This document shows, one piece after another, positions 1 through 6,524 of a stretch of DNA of 10,033 bases; positions within the stretch are counted from its first letter, which is position 1; each line of letters opens with the position of its first letter. The notes under the pieces were generated by a model. That model saw only the letters and a list, made by a program, of their open reading frames with translations, was not told the origin of the DNA and did not search any database. The DNA lies in assembly GCA_028714935.1 (NCBI GenBank), contig JAQTLJ010000032.1:1-10033 (forward strand), given 5' to 3'. This DNA is from Candidatus Margulisiibacteriota bacterium. GTDB taxonomy: Bacteria > Margulisbacteria > WOR-1 > O2-12-FULL-45-9. The translations under genes were made by a program, and so were the position numbers.

Positions 1-2104
1 GATCCTCTTCGCTGACGCCTTTGCGGGTCAGGTTAATGCGGCCCATCTCATCGATCTCCACGACTTTGACGACCACATCGTCGCCGATCTTTAAGACATC
101 TTCCACTTTGGCGATCCGGCGGTCGGCGATCTGGGAAATATGGACCAGGCCGTCCTTGCCTCCGGGCAGACTGCAGAATGCGCCGAAAGGCATGATCCGC
201 TCAACCTTGGAATTAAAGACATCGCCTACTTTGGGCTCAAATGTCAGCTCATCGATCCTTGCTTTAGCTTTCTTAGCCGCCTCAGCATCGGCGGTAGTGA
301 TCAGCACTGTCCCGTCATCCTCAATATCGATCTGGACGCCGGTCTCTTCGATGATGCTCCTGATCATTTTGCCGCCCGGTCCGATGACCGCTCCGATCTT
401 TTCCTTATCTATCTTGAAAGAAATGACCCGCGGGGCATAGGGCGAAAGATCGGCGCGCGGCTTGGCAATGACCGCTTCCATCTTATCTAAAATATAATTG
501 CGGCCTTCTTTGGCCTGCTCCAGCGCCTGCTTGATCAGCTCAAATGATAAGCCTTTGATCTTGATATCAACCTGGATCGCGGTTATCCCTTTTCTCGTCC
601 CGGTAACCTTGAAATCCATATCCCCCAGGTGGTCCTCAAGACCCTGAATATCAGTGATCATGACCGTTTTATTCCCCTCTGAGATTAGGCCGACCGAAAT
701 ACCGGCGACCGGGGCGTCAATTTTTACTCCGGCATCCATTAAAGCTAAGGTTGAACCGCAGGTGGAAGCCATTGAAGTTGAACCGTTGCTTCCCAGCACT
801 TCGGACACTAATCTAATAGTGTAAGGGAACTTGTCTTCCGGAGGAATTACCGGCAATAGTGCCCGCTCCGCCAGAGCGCCATGGCCGATCTCGCGCCGGC
901 CGGGGCCGCGGAGCGGCCTGACTTCGCCGACCGAATAGGCCGGAAAGTTATAATGGTGCATATAGCGTTTGCCGGTATCTTCCAGGTTAAGCCCTTCGAG
1001 CCGCTGCTCTTCTCCGGCTGAACCTAAAGTCGCGACGGTTAAAACCTGTGTCTGGCCCCGGCTAAAGATCGCGGAACCGTGGGTCCGGGGCAAAACCCCG
1101 ATCTCACAGCTGATCTGGCGGATATCTTTTGGTCCCCGGCCGTCGATCCGTTTGCCTTTATCCAGCACCAGCCGCCGCATATGATCGTATTCGATCTCTT
1201 CGATCACCGTTTTAACATCGGCCTTATTTTTTAACATCAGTTCGGCCAGTTCTTTATCACTTTCCGCTTCTTTCTTCAATTCTTCCTGGATCTTGGCCAG
1301 TTCTTCAACCTGTTTATCTTTATCCGCGATGCAGAGGGCGGTCTCGATCCTTGATTTGGCTTTTTGGTGGACGAATTTCTCGATCTTCTCGGCGATCTTG
1401 TGGGTCTCAACTTTGATCTTTGGTTGACCCGCTTTTTTAACCAGCTCTTCCTGTATGGCGATCAGTTTTTTTATGACTTCATGCCCGGCCTTGATCGCTT
1501 CGAGCACGTCATTTTCCGCCACTTCATCCGCCCCGGCTTCGATCATCGAGACCGCTTCTTTAGTGCCGGCGATCACCAGATCAAGGCTGGATTCTTTCAT
1601 CTGCGTCGTGGTCGGGTTAACAATAAATTCGGCGCCGACTTTGGCTACCCTGACCCCGGCGATCGGCCCGTCGAACGGGATCTCGGAAATGGAAAGCGCG
1701 GCTGAAGCCCCGACGATCGCCAGGATATCGGGCGGGTTTTCCTGGTCAACAGACAGCGGCGTGACCACGATCTGGACATCATTGCGAAAACCTTCGGGGA
1801 ACATCGGACGGATCGGACGGTCAACCTTCCTGGAGGTCAGTATCGCCTGTTCGGACGGCCGGCCTTCGCGTTTAAAGAAGCCGCCTGGTATCTTGCCGAC
1901 AGCGTATAGCTTCTCTTCAAAATCAACCAGGAGGGGGAAAAAATCGATCCCTTCACGGGGTGTGGCCGACATCGTCGCGGTCGCTAAAACAACTGTGTCT
2001 CCCAGCCGGACAATGACGGAACCGCCCGCTTCTCGGGCTAATCTGCCGGTTTCCAGGGAAAGGATCCTGCCGCCGCCGAGGTCATATTCTGCCGTCTTAA
2101 TCAT
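1..2104 (-). CDS. pnp: Polyribonucleotide nucleotidyltransferase (PNPase), lacking only its last few codons
   Basis: PNPase degrades RNA 3' to 5' by phosphorolysis, releasing nucleoside diphosphates, and can also add tails; it is a trimer in the cytoplasm. I translated the frame from the ATG at 2104 and it stays open for 701 codons to the window edge. The first RNase PH domain carries FFKREGRPSE and DRPIRPMFPEGF (about residues 75-105). The second carries FSRGQTQVL, HHYNFPAYSVGE, GPGRREIGHGALAERAL and SNGSTSMASTCGSTLALMDAG. The metal-site motif DHLGDMDFK is near residue 490 and matches E. coli D486, D490, D492 and K494. A KH domain with the GPGG loop lies near 575, and an S1 domain (FGAFCSLPGGKDGLVHISQ) near 635-690. 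Only the tail after S1 is cut off. The start overlaps the rpsO stop as ATGA, with AGGA six bases upstream, which fits translational coupling to rpsO. Confidence 0.97.
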   Translation of the reverse strand, partial: MIKTAEYDLGGGRILSLETGRLAREAGGSVIVRLGDTVVLATATMSATPREGIDFFPLLVDFEEKLYAVGKIPGGFFKREGRPSEQAILTSRKVDRPIRPMFPEGFRNDVQIVVTPLSVDQENPPDILAIVGASAALSISEIPFDGPIAGVRVAKVGAEFIVNPTTTQMKESSLDLVIAGTKEAVSMIEAGADEVAENDVLEAIKAGHEVIKKLIAIQEELVKKAGQPKIKVETHKIAEKIEKFVHQKAKSRIETALCIADKDKQVEELAKIQEELKKEAESDKELAELMLKNKADVKTVIEEIEYDHMRRLVLDKGKRIDGRGPKDIRQISCEIGVLPRTHGSAIFSRGQTQVLTVATLGSAGEEQRLEGLNLEDTGKRYMHHYNFPAYSVGEVRPLRGPGRREIGHGALAERALLPVIPPEDKFPYTIRLVSEVLGSNGSTSMASTCGSTLALMDAGVKIDAPVAGISVGLISEGNKTVMITDIQGLEDHLGDMDFKVTGTRKGITAIQVDIKIKGLSFELIKQALEQAKEGRNYILDKMEAVIAKPRADLSPYAPRVISFKIDKEKIGAVIGPGGKMIRSIIEETGVQIDIEDDGTVLITTADAEAAKKAKARIDELTFEPKVGDVFNSKVERIMPFGAFCSLPGGKDGLVHISQIADRRIAKVEDVLKIGDDVVVKVVEIDEMGRINLTRKGVSEED

Positions 2105-2367
2105 CTAATTCCTAACCCGGCCGTCAGGCTCTCGTATCTGCGGATATCTTCACGCTGAAGGTACATAAGCAGTTTTTTACGCTGGCCAACCATCATTAAA
2201 AGCCCGCGCCGGCTGTGGTTGTCTTTTTTATTTTTCTTTAAATGCTCGACCAGCTGAGTGATCCTTTCGGTCAACAAAGCGATCTGCACTTCAGGAGAAC
2301 CGGTGTCTCCCTTATGCTGTTTAAACTTGCCGATGATCGTCTGTTTCTTTTCTTGATTTAAAACCAT
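2101..2367 (-). CDS. rpsO: 30S ribosomal protein S15
   Basis: This encodes S15, a primary 16S rRNA-binding protein of the small-subunit platform, which also forms an intersubunit bridge. The product has 88 residues, close to the 89 of E. coli. It shows the family signature DTGSPEVQIALLTERI (about residues 21-36), the HSRRGLLMMVGQRKKLLMYL block (about 51-70) and the ending RRYESLTAGLGIR. The ATG at 2367 gives the standard S15 start. No Shine-Dalgarno sequence precedes it; instead a perfect extended -10 box sits nine bases upstream (see the promoter entry). ribF ends 32 bases upstream and pnp starts on the rpsO stop codon. rpsO followed by pnp is one of the most conserved bacterial gene pairs. 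Confidence 0.98.
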   Translation of the reverse strand: MVLNQEKKQTIIGKFKQHKGDTGSPEVQIALLTERITQLVEHLKKNKKDNHSRRGLLMMVGQRKKLLMYLQREDIRRYESLTAGLGIR

Positions 2368-2376
2368 TATAAACTG

Positions 2377-2405
2377 ATTATATCACACGAATTTTAAACT
2401 TACAA
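2377..2405 (-). promoter_or_regulatory. Predicted sigma70-type promoter for rpsO-pnp, giving an almost leaderless mRNA
   Basis: On the minus strand the 2377-2385 segment reads TGATATAAT, a perfect extended -10 (TG-n-TATAAT). Seventeen bases upstream, at 2400-2405, is TTGTAA, matching TTGACA at four of six positions; it overlaps the ribF stop codon. The ATG of rpsO begins nine bases after the -10 box. A start site seven bases downstream of the box would fall near 2370, leaving about three bases of leader. This placement is inferred from consensus spacing only. Confidence 0.65.
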
Positions 2406-3299
2406 CATTTTAATTCTATATATATCCCGGCGGATCTGTTCCTTCAGCTCGGCCACATCGGCAAACTGTTTTTCTTCGCGCAGCCTGGCGGTCAGAACGA
2501 TCTTAAGCGGTTTCCCTCTAAGGTTTTGTTTGGCCCCAAGGACATGGACCTCCACCCTTGTCTGTTCCGCCCCAAAAGTCGGCCGGGCGCCGATATTGAC
2601 CGCGCATTTCTTGCTGCCAACCAGGCCGGCATAAACACCGTGCGCCGGGATAAGCTTGTGCCGGTCAAGTTTAAGGTTCGCGGTCGGAAATCCCAGCCCC
2701 GCGCCTCGTCCGGACCCTTTGACCACGCGGCCGGATATCTGGTACGGATGCCCCAATAATTTGACCGCCCTGGCAAACTCTCCGCGGCTGACCAGCTCGC
2801 GGATCCGGCTGGATTTGATCGGCCGCAAGCCGGCAACGACCGGGGGGATGACGCCGACCTCAAAACCATATTTCCTGCCCAGCCGCCGCAACAACGAGAC
2901 ATCCCCCAGCCTCCCCTTGCCGAAAGCGTAATCAAAGCCGACAAAGACCTTCCGCACTCCCAGCCGGTCGACCAGGTATTTCCTGATAAACTTTTCATAA
3001 GAAAGGTCCTGCAGTTTTTTATTGAACCGGAAAACGACCACCCCATCGACCCCCAGCCCGCAGAAAAGCTCTTCCCTCTCCTTTAAAGTGGTCAGCAGCT
3101 TTAAGCCGCGCTCGGGAACGATCTGCTGCTGCGGGTGCGGATCAAAGGTGATGACTAGTGAAGCGGCGCCGCTCTTATTCGCGTAATTGACGGCGCTCTT
3201 GATCACTTTCTGGTGTCCCAGATGAACGCCGTCAAACGTCCCCAGCGCCGCGACGCAGCCTTTAAGCTTTTTCTTCTTGGGGTGGCGGATGATCCTCAT
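2400..3299 (-). CDS. ribF: Bifunctional riboflavin kinase / FAD synthetase
   Basis: RibF phosphorylates riboflavin to FMN and then adenylylates it to FAD, so it supplies flavoenzyme cofactors in the cytoplasm. The 299-residue product has the usual length. The N-terminal FAD synthetase (nucleotidyltransferase) module shows GTFDGVHLGHQ (residues 20-30), TFDPHP (51-56), VGFDYAFGKGRLGD (120-133) and KSSRIRELV (162-170). The C-terminal riboflavin kinase module shows GRGAGLGFPTANL (197-209), VNIGARPTF (234-242) and VEVHVL (249-254), which includes the expected catalytic glutamate at about 250. The ATG at 3299 lies on the amj stop codon as an ATGA overlap. I see no clear Shine-Dalgarno there, so translation is probably coupled to amj. 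In many bacteria ribF precedes rpsO and pnp, as here. Confidence 0.96.
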   Translation of the reverse strand: MRIIRHPKKKKLKGCVAALGTFDGVHLGHQKVIKSAVNYANKSGAASLVITFDPHPQQQIVPERGLKLLTTLKEREELFCGLGVDGVVVFRFNKKLQDLSYEKFIRKYLVDRLGVRKVFVGFDYAFGKGRLGDVSLLRRLGRKYGFEVGVIPPVVAGLRPIKSSRIRELVSRGEFARAVKLLGHPYQISGRVVKGSGRGAGLGFPTANLKLDRHKLIPAHGVYAGLVGSKKCAVNIGARPTFGAEQTRVEVHVLGAKQNLRGKPLKIVLTARLREEKQFADVAELKEQIRRDIYRIKML

Positions 3300-4114
3300 C
3301 GGGCGAACAGGCCTTTAACTAACAGGGTGGCTGATTTGATATATTCCGCCGACGGGATCAGCAACAGCTGGGAAATGATCAGCGTCCCGACCACGCGGCC
3401 AAGCACGAGATAAAACACCATTGCCCGCACGTCCCGCTCCGGCCTCTTGCCCCGCGCCGCCTGGTCGGTGATCAGCGCCGCTGTCGGATCGACCATTAAG
3501 GTCAAAAGGATCGTGGCAATGCCGTTGACGATCGCCGAAAGCTGCGTGGCGGTGACCCGGTAGTCAGGGACAAATGCCCCGGCCAGCATCGAAGCCAGGA
3601 CGCCGATGGCGTAGATCGAGACCATCAGCACGTTCAACACCAGAAATGTTTTCGGAATATCTTTGAGCGAAAGATCGCTGAAGGAGCGGCGGCTGGGCAG
3701 CTTGATCAGTTTCATGACCGCCAGGAAGTTCCTGGGCCGGAAGAAGGAGACGATCAATCTGGGAACGGAGCCGACCCGGTTGAACCGCTCGATCGCTTTG
3801 GTGTAAAGAGCGACAAAGAACGGCGATAACAGCGCGCCGATCAGGTTGCCGATGAATGCCGCAAAGATAATGAGCCGGAAATTGGTAACCAGCGCGCCGG
3901 GGTTATTCTTTAGGATCGCCGTGTCCACCATCCCCCCCAGGAACGGCGCCTGGAACATGTTAGACAACCTGGCAACCAGCAAGGTCGCGTTAACAAAGGA
4001 AAGGGAGGTCGCGATATGCCGGGTCCTGATCCCCGAAAGACGCAGGCAGGAAGCCGAGGTCTCGGCCAGGTGGATGATCGCGGTAAAAAAGCAGACAACG
4101 ATAAGGGCTGTCAT
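3296..4114 (-). CDS. amj: Lipid II flippase, Amj family (alternate to MurJ; DUF2837)
   Basis: Amj (YdaH in Bacillus subtilis) moves the peptidoglycan precursor lipid II across the cytoplasmic membrane and can replace MurJ. The 272-residue product is a membrane protein with about six hydrophobic segments, roughly at 2-18, 36-52, 80-104, 155-181, 190-209 and 230-254. The conserved N-terminal family block is visible: HLAETSASCLRLSGIRTRHI (15-34), then VARLSNMFQAPFLGGMVD (47-64). Later conserved-looking parts are the IVNGIATILLTLMVDPTAALITDQ region (about 195-218) and a basic loop, RGKRPERDVR (221-230). I identify it from memory of the family pattern, not from a search. It overlaps queC upstream and ribF downstream by four bases each (ATGA). 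A TATAAT box eight bases before the ATG could give it a separate start. The link with queC and ribF looks like operon packing, not shared function. Confidence 0.85.
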   Translation of the reverse strand: MTALIVVCFFTAIIHLAETSASCLRLSGIRTRHIATSLSFVNATLLVARLSNMFQAPFLGGMVDTAILKNNPGALVTNFRLIIFAAFIGNLIGALLSPFFVALYTKAIERFNRVGSVPRLIVSFFRPRNFLAVMKLIKLPSRRSFSDLSLKDIPKTFLVLNVLMVSIYAIGVLASMLAGAFVPDYRVTATQLSAIVNGIATILLTLMVDPTAALITDQAARGKRPERDVRAMVFYLVLGRVVGTLIISQLLLIPSAEYIKSATLLVKGLFAR

Positions 4115-4743
4115 TTGCGCCTATTATATAATGAAAAGCCCTTGGCCCGCAAACGGCAGGAGTCGCAGACCAGGCACGGCCGCTTGCCTCCCTGATAGCA
4201 GGACCAGGTTTTGTGCAGAGGCGCTCCCAGTTTCATGCCCAAAGCTATGATCTGCGCCTTGGTTTTGCCGATCAGCGGGGTCATGATCTTGATCTTCCCT
4301 GCTTTCGTCCCGGTTTTGATCGCTTGCTGGAAAGCCCGGTAGAAATTCGGCCGGCAGTCCGGGTAACCGGAAAAATCGATCGCGTTGGCACCAATAAAGA
4401 TCGCTTTGGCCCCGATCGCTTCCGCGTAAGAGAGCGCTAAGCTTAAGAAGATCATGTTGCGGGCCGGAACGTAGGTCGAAGGAATTCCCTTAAACTGTCT
4501 TTTAACTGGGACCTTCAGCTTTTTATCCAGCAAAGAACTCCCCTTCCAAGGAAGCGAGATCTTAATGATCCGGTACGGGATTTTTGCCAGCTTGGCAACT
4601 TTAACCGCATGAGCAATTTCCCGCTTATGCCTCTGGCCATAATCAAAGACCAGGGCAAAGCATTTATAACCCTTATTTTGGGCGTAATAAAGTGTGGTTG
4701 TGGAATCAAGTCCGCCGGAGAGGAGTATAATCGCCTTTTTCAT
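4111..4743 (-). CDS. queC: 7-cyano-7-deazaguanine synthase (preQ0 synthase)
   Basis: QueC converts 7-carboxy-7-deazaguanine to preQ0 with ATP and ammonia, a step on the route to queuosine in tRNA. With the start at 4743 the product has 210 residues. It begins MKKAIILLSGGLDSTT, so the ATP-pyrophosphatase loop SGGLDSTT is at residues 9-16, the position expected for the family. Further motifs are FDYGQRHKRE, VPARNMIFLSLALSYAE and GANAIDFSGYPDCRPNF. Four cysteines at 182, 190, 193 and 196 (C-x7-C-x2-C-x2-C) form the zinc site. An in-frame ATG at 4788 would add 15 residues (MPPRKAGADHYNLKP) that do not resemble QueC and would run through a hairpin, so I reject it. No Shine-Dalgarno precedes the chosen start; a TATAAT box lies nine bases upstream. 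No other queuosine gene lies in the window. Confidence 0.95.
   Translation of the reverse strand: MKKAIILLSGGLDSTTTLYYAQNKGYKCFALVFDYGQRHKREIAHAVKVAKLAKIPYRIIKISLPWKGSSLLDKKLKVPVKRQFKGIPSTYVPARNMIFLSLALSYAEAIGAKAIFIGANAIDFSGYPDCRPNFYRAFQQAIKTGTKAGKIKIMTPLIGKTKAQIIALGMKLGAPLHKTWSCYQGGKRPCLVCDSCRLRAKGFSLYNRRK
4123..4128 (-). promoter_or_regulatory. Possible -10 box just upstream of amj, inside the 3' end of queC
   Basis: The minus strand reads TATAAT here, eight bases before the amj ATG. No good -35 is present; the nearest candidate is TTGCGG at 4147-4152, 18 bases away and matching only three positions. The bases between the box and the ATG include AGG six bases before the start, which could instead act as a weak ribosome site. 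It is listed because it repeats the spacing seen at rpsO and queC. Confidence 0.35.
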
Positions 4744-4752
4744 CGGTTTTAA

Positions 4753-4758
4753 ATTATA
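4753..4758 (-). promoter_or_regulatory. Predicted -10 box for queC, giving a leaderless or near-leaderless transcript
   Basis: The minus strand reads TATAAT, then nine bases (TTAAAACCG), then the queC ATG. A start site seven bases or so downstream would leave a leader of about three to five bases. No recognisable -35 hexamer lies 16-18 bases upstream, where the sequence is GC-rich. The spacing is identical to that at rpsO. The box sits in the largest intergenic gap of the window (58 bases), which supports a separate promoter. Confidence 0.5.
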
Positions 4759-4765
4759 ATGATCA

Positions 4766-4786
4766 GCCCCCGCTTTCCGCGGCGGC
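4766..4786 (-). other. GC-rich inverted repeat between the fibre gene and queC
   Basis: The arms 4766-4773 and 4779-4786 pair over eight positions with one C-C mismatch (G-G on the transcript side), around a five-base loop. On the transcribed strand the hairpin is followed by TGATCATTATAATTT, without a run of T, so it is not a standard intrinsic terminator. It lies 16 bases after the fibre-gene stop and just upstream of the queC -10 box. It might slow polymerase or protect the upstream mRNA end from exonucleases; this is inference. Confidence 0.35.
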
Positions 4787-4801
4787 ATTTTGAACCGGAT
4801 A

Positions 4802-6511
4802 TTAATTGATAATCAAATATCCAAATGTTTTATCTGTTTCAGCATATGAACCTTCCGGTTCGACAACATGGATAATAAAATAACCCGCCCCTTTTTCTGA
4901 TATCCCGTATCGCCACCATCCGTTTTGGCAGGTTAATAAAATGATTGAATCACTAGTTGCATAAGTGTTGTTTATCCTCTGCTCCCAAGTCCCTATCGGG
5001 AGCGTCACCGTCCCCACCGGCGCGTTCTCATTGCCAGGCATTGCCGCCCCGATCTTGATCTTGCCGCGACTGATCTCTAAAGCAGGTCCATGTTCTAAAT
5101 TTTCGCAAAATAGGGCGGCTTTATTCGAAGCATCCGATTTGGCTTTTACCCCAATGCCGGTTGAGTTATAACCCAAAACTCCAAAACCGTTTTCCCAATC
5201 CGACCGGCCGATAACACCGGCCAGTTGGGATTCACCAAATACGCCGGCGGGCCCTCTATGATCTGGATGATGAAGAGTTGTAATGCCTTCTGCCGCACCG
5301 ACAACTCCATGTGAATCTATGCCGCTGCCCCCGTTACCATATACCCCAATACCAGCGCTGCTGGTTCCCCAAACCCCGCGATACGGGCCCTCGCCAACCA
5401 CTCCGGCTTTATTATCGGTGTCACTGGTTTTCCCGTAGATCCCATGGCCATTTCCGGTATGCACCCCTAAAATACCCTGACCATTGTTGCCGCTTCCTTC
5501 TCCATACACGCCGGCTTTTTGATTTGCAGTTGTTTTTCCAAACACACCTTGCCCTCCGCTACTCTCAAAAATCCCGCCGGCGGCGGCGCCAGAGCCACGG
5601 ACGCCAACTCCACCTGTATCAAACCCTTCAAAACTCCCGCCGGTGGTGGTTCCGACACCTTTCACGCCCACTTTCGACGACCCATAAACACCTACCATAT
5701 CATAGTGTCCTAGAATGCCTATAGTAAGAGGTAAGACCGTTGCAACATTATACGTACCTTGCACACCAAAACCGTTTATACTGTTGCCCGTAACACCAAT
5801 ATAATTCGTACTGTTCCCTTCCACCCCGTTCCCGGCTACGGAACTGCCTAAAACACCAGGCCTGCCTTCCCCTTTTACGCCCGGCCCGCTTAACCCAACG
5901 GTCGGAATTCCATTATAACCATAAACGCCCGCTTTATTCGGATTAGCGATCCAGCCAATTACGCCATGCCCGGCAATGCTCGTTCCCCAAACACCCGGAT
6001 TCAAGGCAGTCAGGTCATCACGCCCTTCACTTCTGTTATTGCTGCCTTGAACCGCAGGCAATAGTTTATTATTCTCGCCGGCTTGTATTATGGAAGCCAC
6101 CCGTCCGCCGCTCACATTCCTTGCCGTGATAGCAAAAGGAACGGCAACAAGCTGCTGGCGTGGTTCCAGCATCGTCGGAGCCAGCTCGCGCGGGCCAGCG
6201 GATAAGAGCTCGATCTGGAGAAAGCAATTGTTACCTAAAAATTCCGGGACAGGATTCGCGTCAGTTCCCAAAATATAATTAAAGACTCCACTATTCAAGG
6301 GTACGGTGGCTAACAGTTGTTGAAATAAAACGGTTCCCCCGCTTGCACTGTCATAGATGTAAAAGTTCGCCCCAAAATTTTCTGCCGCTGCCATATCCGG
6401 CCCTGTCAACCGCCCCTGGATGTTTATCCGCCTCGGCACCGCGTTAATGGAGGAGACCAATACAAATACCAGGAACACAGACATGATAACCATTTTTAAT
6501 GTCTTCATCAT
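4802..6511 (-). CDS. Secreted fibre-like protein with G-V-x-G repeats; function unknown
   Basis: I know of no assigned function. From the ATG at 6511 the product has 569 residues. Residues 1-24 form a signal peptide (MMKTLKMV, a hydrophobic core, then SSINA before VPRR). Residues 25 to about 133 resemble an N-terminal domain common in bacterial surface proteins (RRINIQGRL, FYIYDSASGGTVLFQQ, then RQQLVAVPFAITARN). Residues 173-454 carry 24 units of the G-[VI]-x-G type (GVWG, GVYG, GVLG and so on), spaced 8-21 residues apart and most often about 10, as in long beta-helical or triple-stranded fibres. Residues about 480-569 form a separate C-terminal domain (GTVTLPIGTWE, SDSIILLTCQ, ending FGYLIIN). 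The start is set by GAGGGGG four bases before it; an upstream ATG at 6622 would overlap purA and hide the signal peptide. It begins 13 bases after the purA stop. Codon use differs from its neighbours. A trimeric cell-surface fibre is my best guess. Confidence 0.8.
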   Translation of the reverse strand: MMKTLKMVIMSVFLVFVLVSSINAVPRRINIQGRLTGPDMAAAENFGANFYIYDSASGGTVLFQQLLATVPLNSGVFNYILGTDANPVPEFLGNNCFLQIELLSAGPRELAPTMLEPRQQLVAVPFAITARNVSGGRVASIIQAGENNKLLPAVQGSNNRSEGRDDLTALNPGVWGTSIAGHGVIGWIANPNKAGVYGYNGIPTVGLSGPGVKGEGRPGVLGSSVAGNGVEGNSTNYIGVTGNSINGFGVQGTYNVATVLPLTIGILGHYDMVGVYGSSKVGVKGVGTTTGGSFEGFDTGGVGVRGSGAAAGGIFESSGGQGVFGKTTANQKAGVYGEGSGNNGQGILGVHTGNGHGIYGKTSDTDNKAGVVGEGPYRGVWGTSSAGIGVYGNGGSGIDSHGVVGAAEGITTLHHPDHRGPAGVFGESQLAGVIGRSDWENGFGVLGYNSTGIGVKAKSDASNKAALFCENLEHGPALEISRGKIKIGAAMPGNENAPVGTVTLPIGTWEQRINNTYATSDSIILLTCQNGWWRYGISEKGAGYFIIHVVEPEGSYAETDKTFGYLIIN

Positions 6512-6515
6512 TTTT

Positions 6516-6522
6516 CCCCCTC
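6516..6522 (-). promoter_or_regulatory. Strong Shine-Dalgarno sequence that fixes the fibre-gene start
   Basis: The minus strand reads GAGGGGG followed by AAAA and then ATGATG. The GAGG core lies seven bases before the first ATG. It occupies the 13-base gap after the purA stop codon, so the fibre gene can be translated from the same mRNA as purA. It selects the ATG at 6511 over the one at 6622. Confidence 0.75.
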
Positions 6523-6524
6523 GT

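Noticed and set aside
1455..2108. A 217-codon open frame on the + strand, antisense to pnp
   Set aside because: Its composition (Ser/Arg/Pro/Thr-rich) is typical of a shadow frame, and pnp is intact across it.
4744..4788. A 15-residue N-terminal extension of QueC
   Set aside because: QueC proteins begin just before the SGGLDS loop. The extension lies over the hairpin and the TATAAT box and has no family similarity.
4744..4801. A preQ1 riboswitch upstream of queC
   Set aside because: The gap is 58 bases and shows no preQ1 aptamer pattern; the likely leader is only a few bases.
5020..5880. A CRISPR-like or tandem DNA repeat, suggested by regularly recurring short motifs
   Set aside because: The periodicity is at protein level (G-V-x-G) in an open frame, with variable spacing and degenerate nucleotide sequence.
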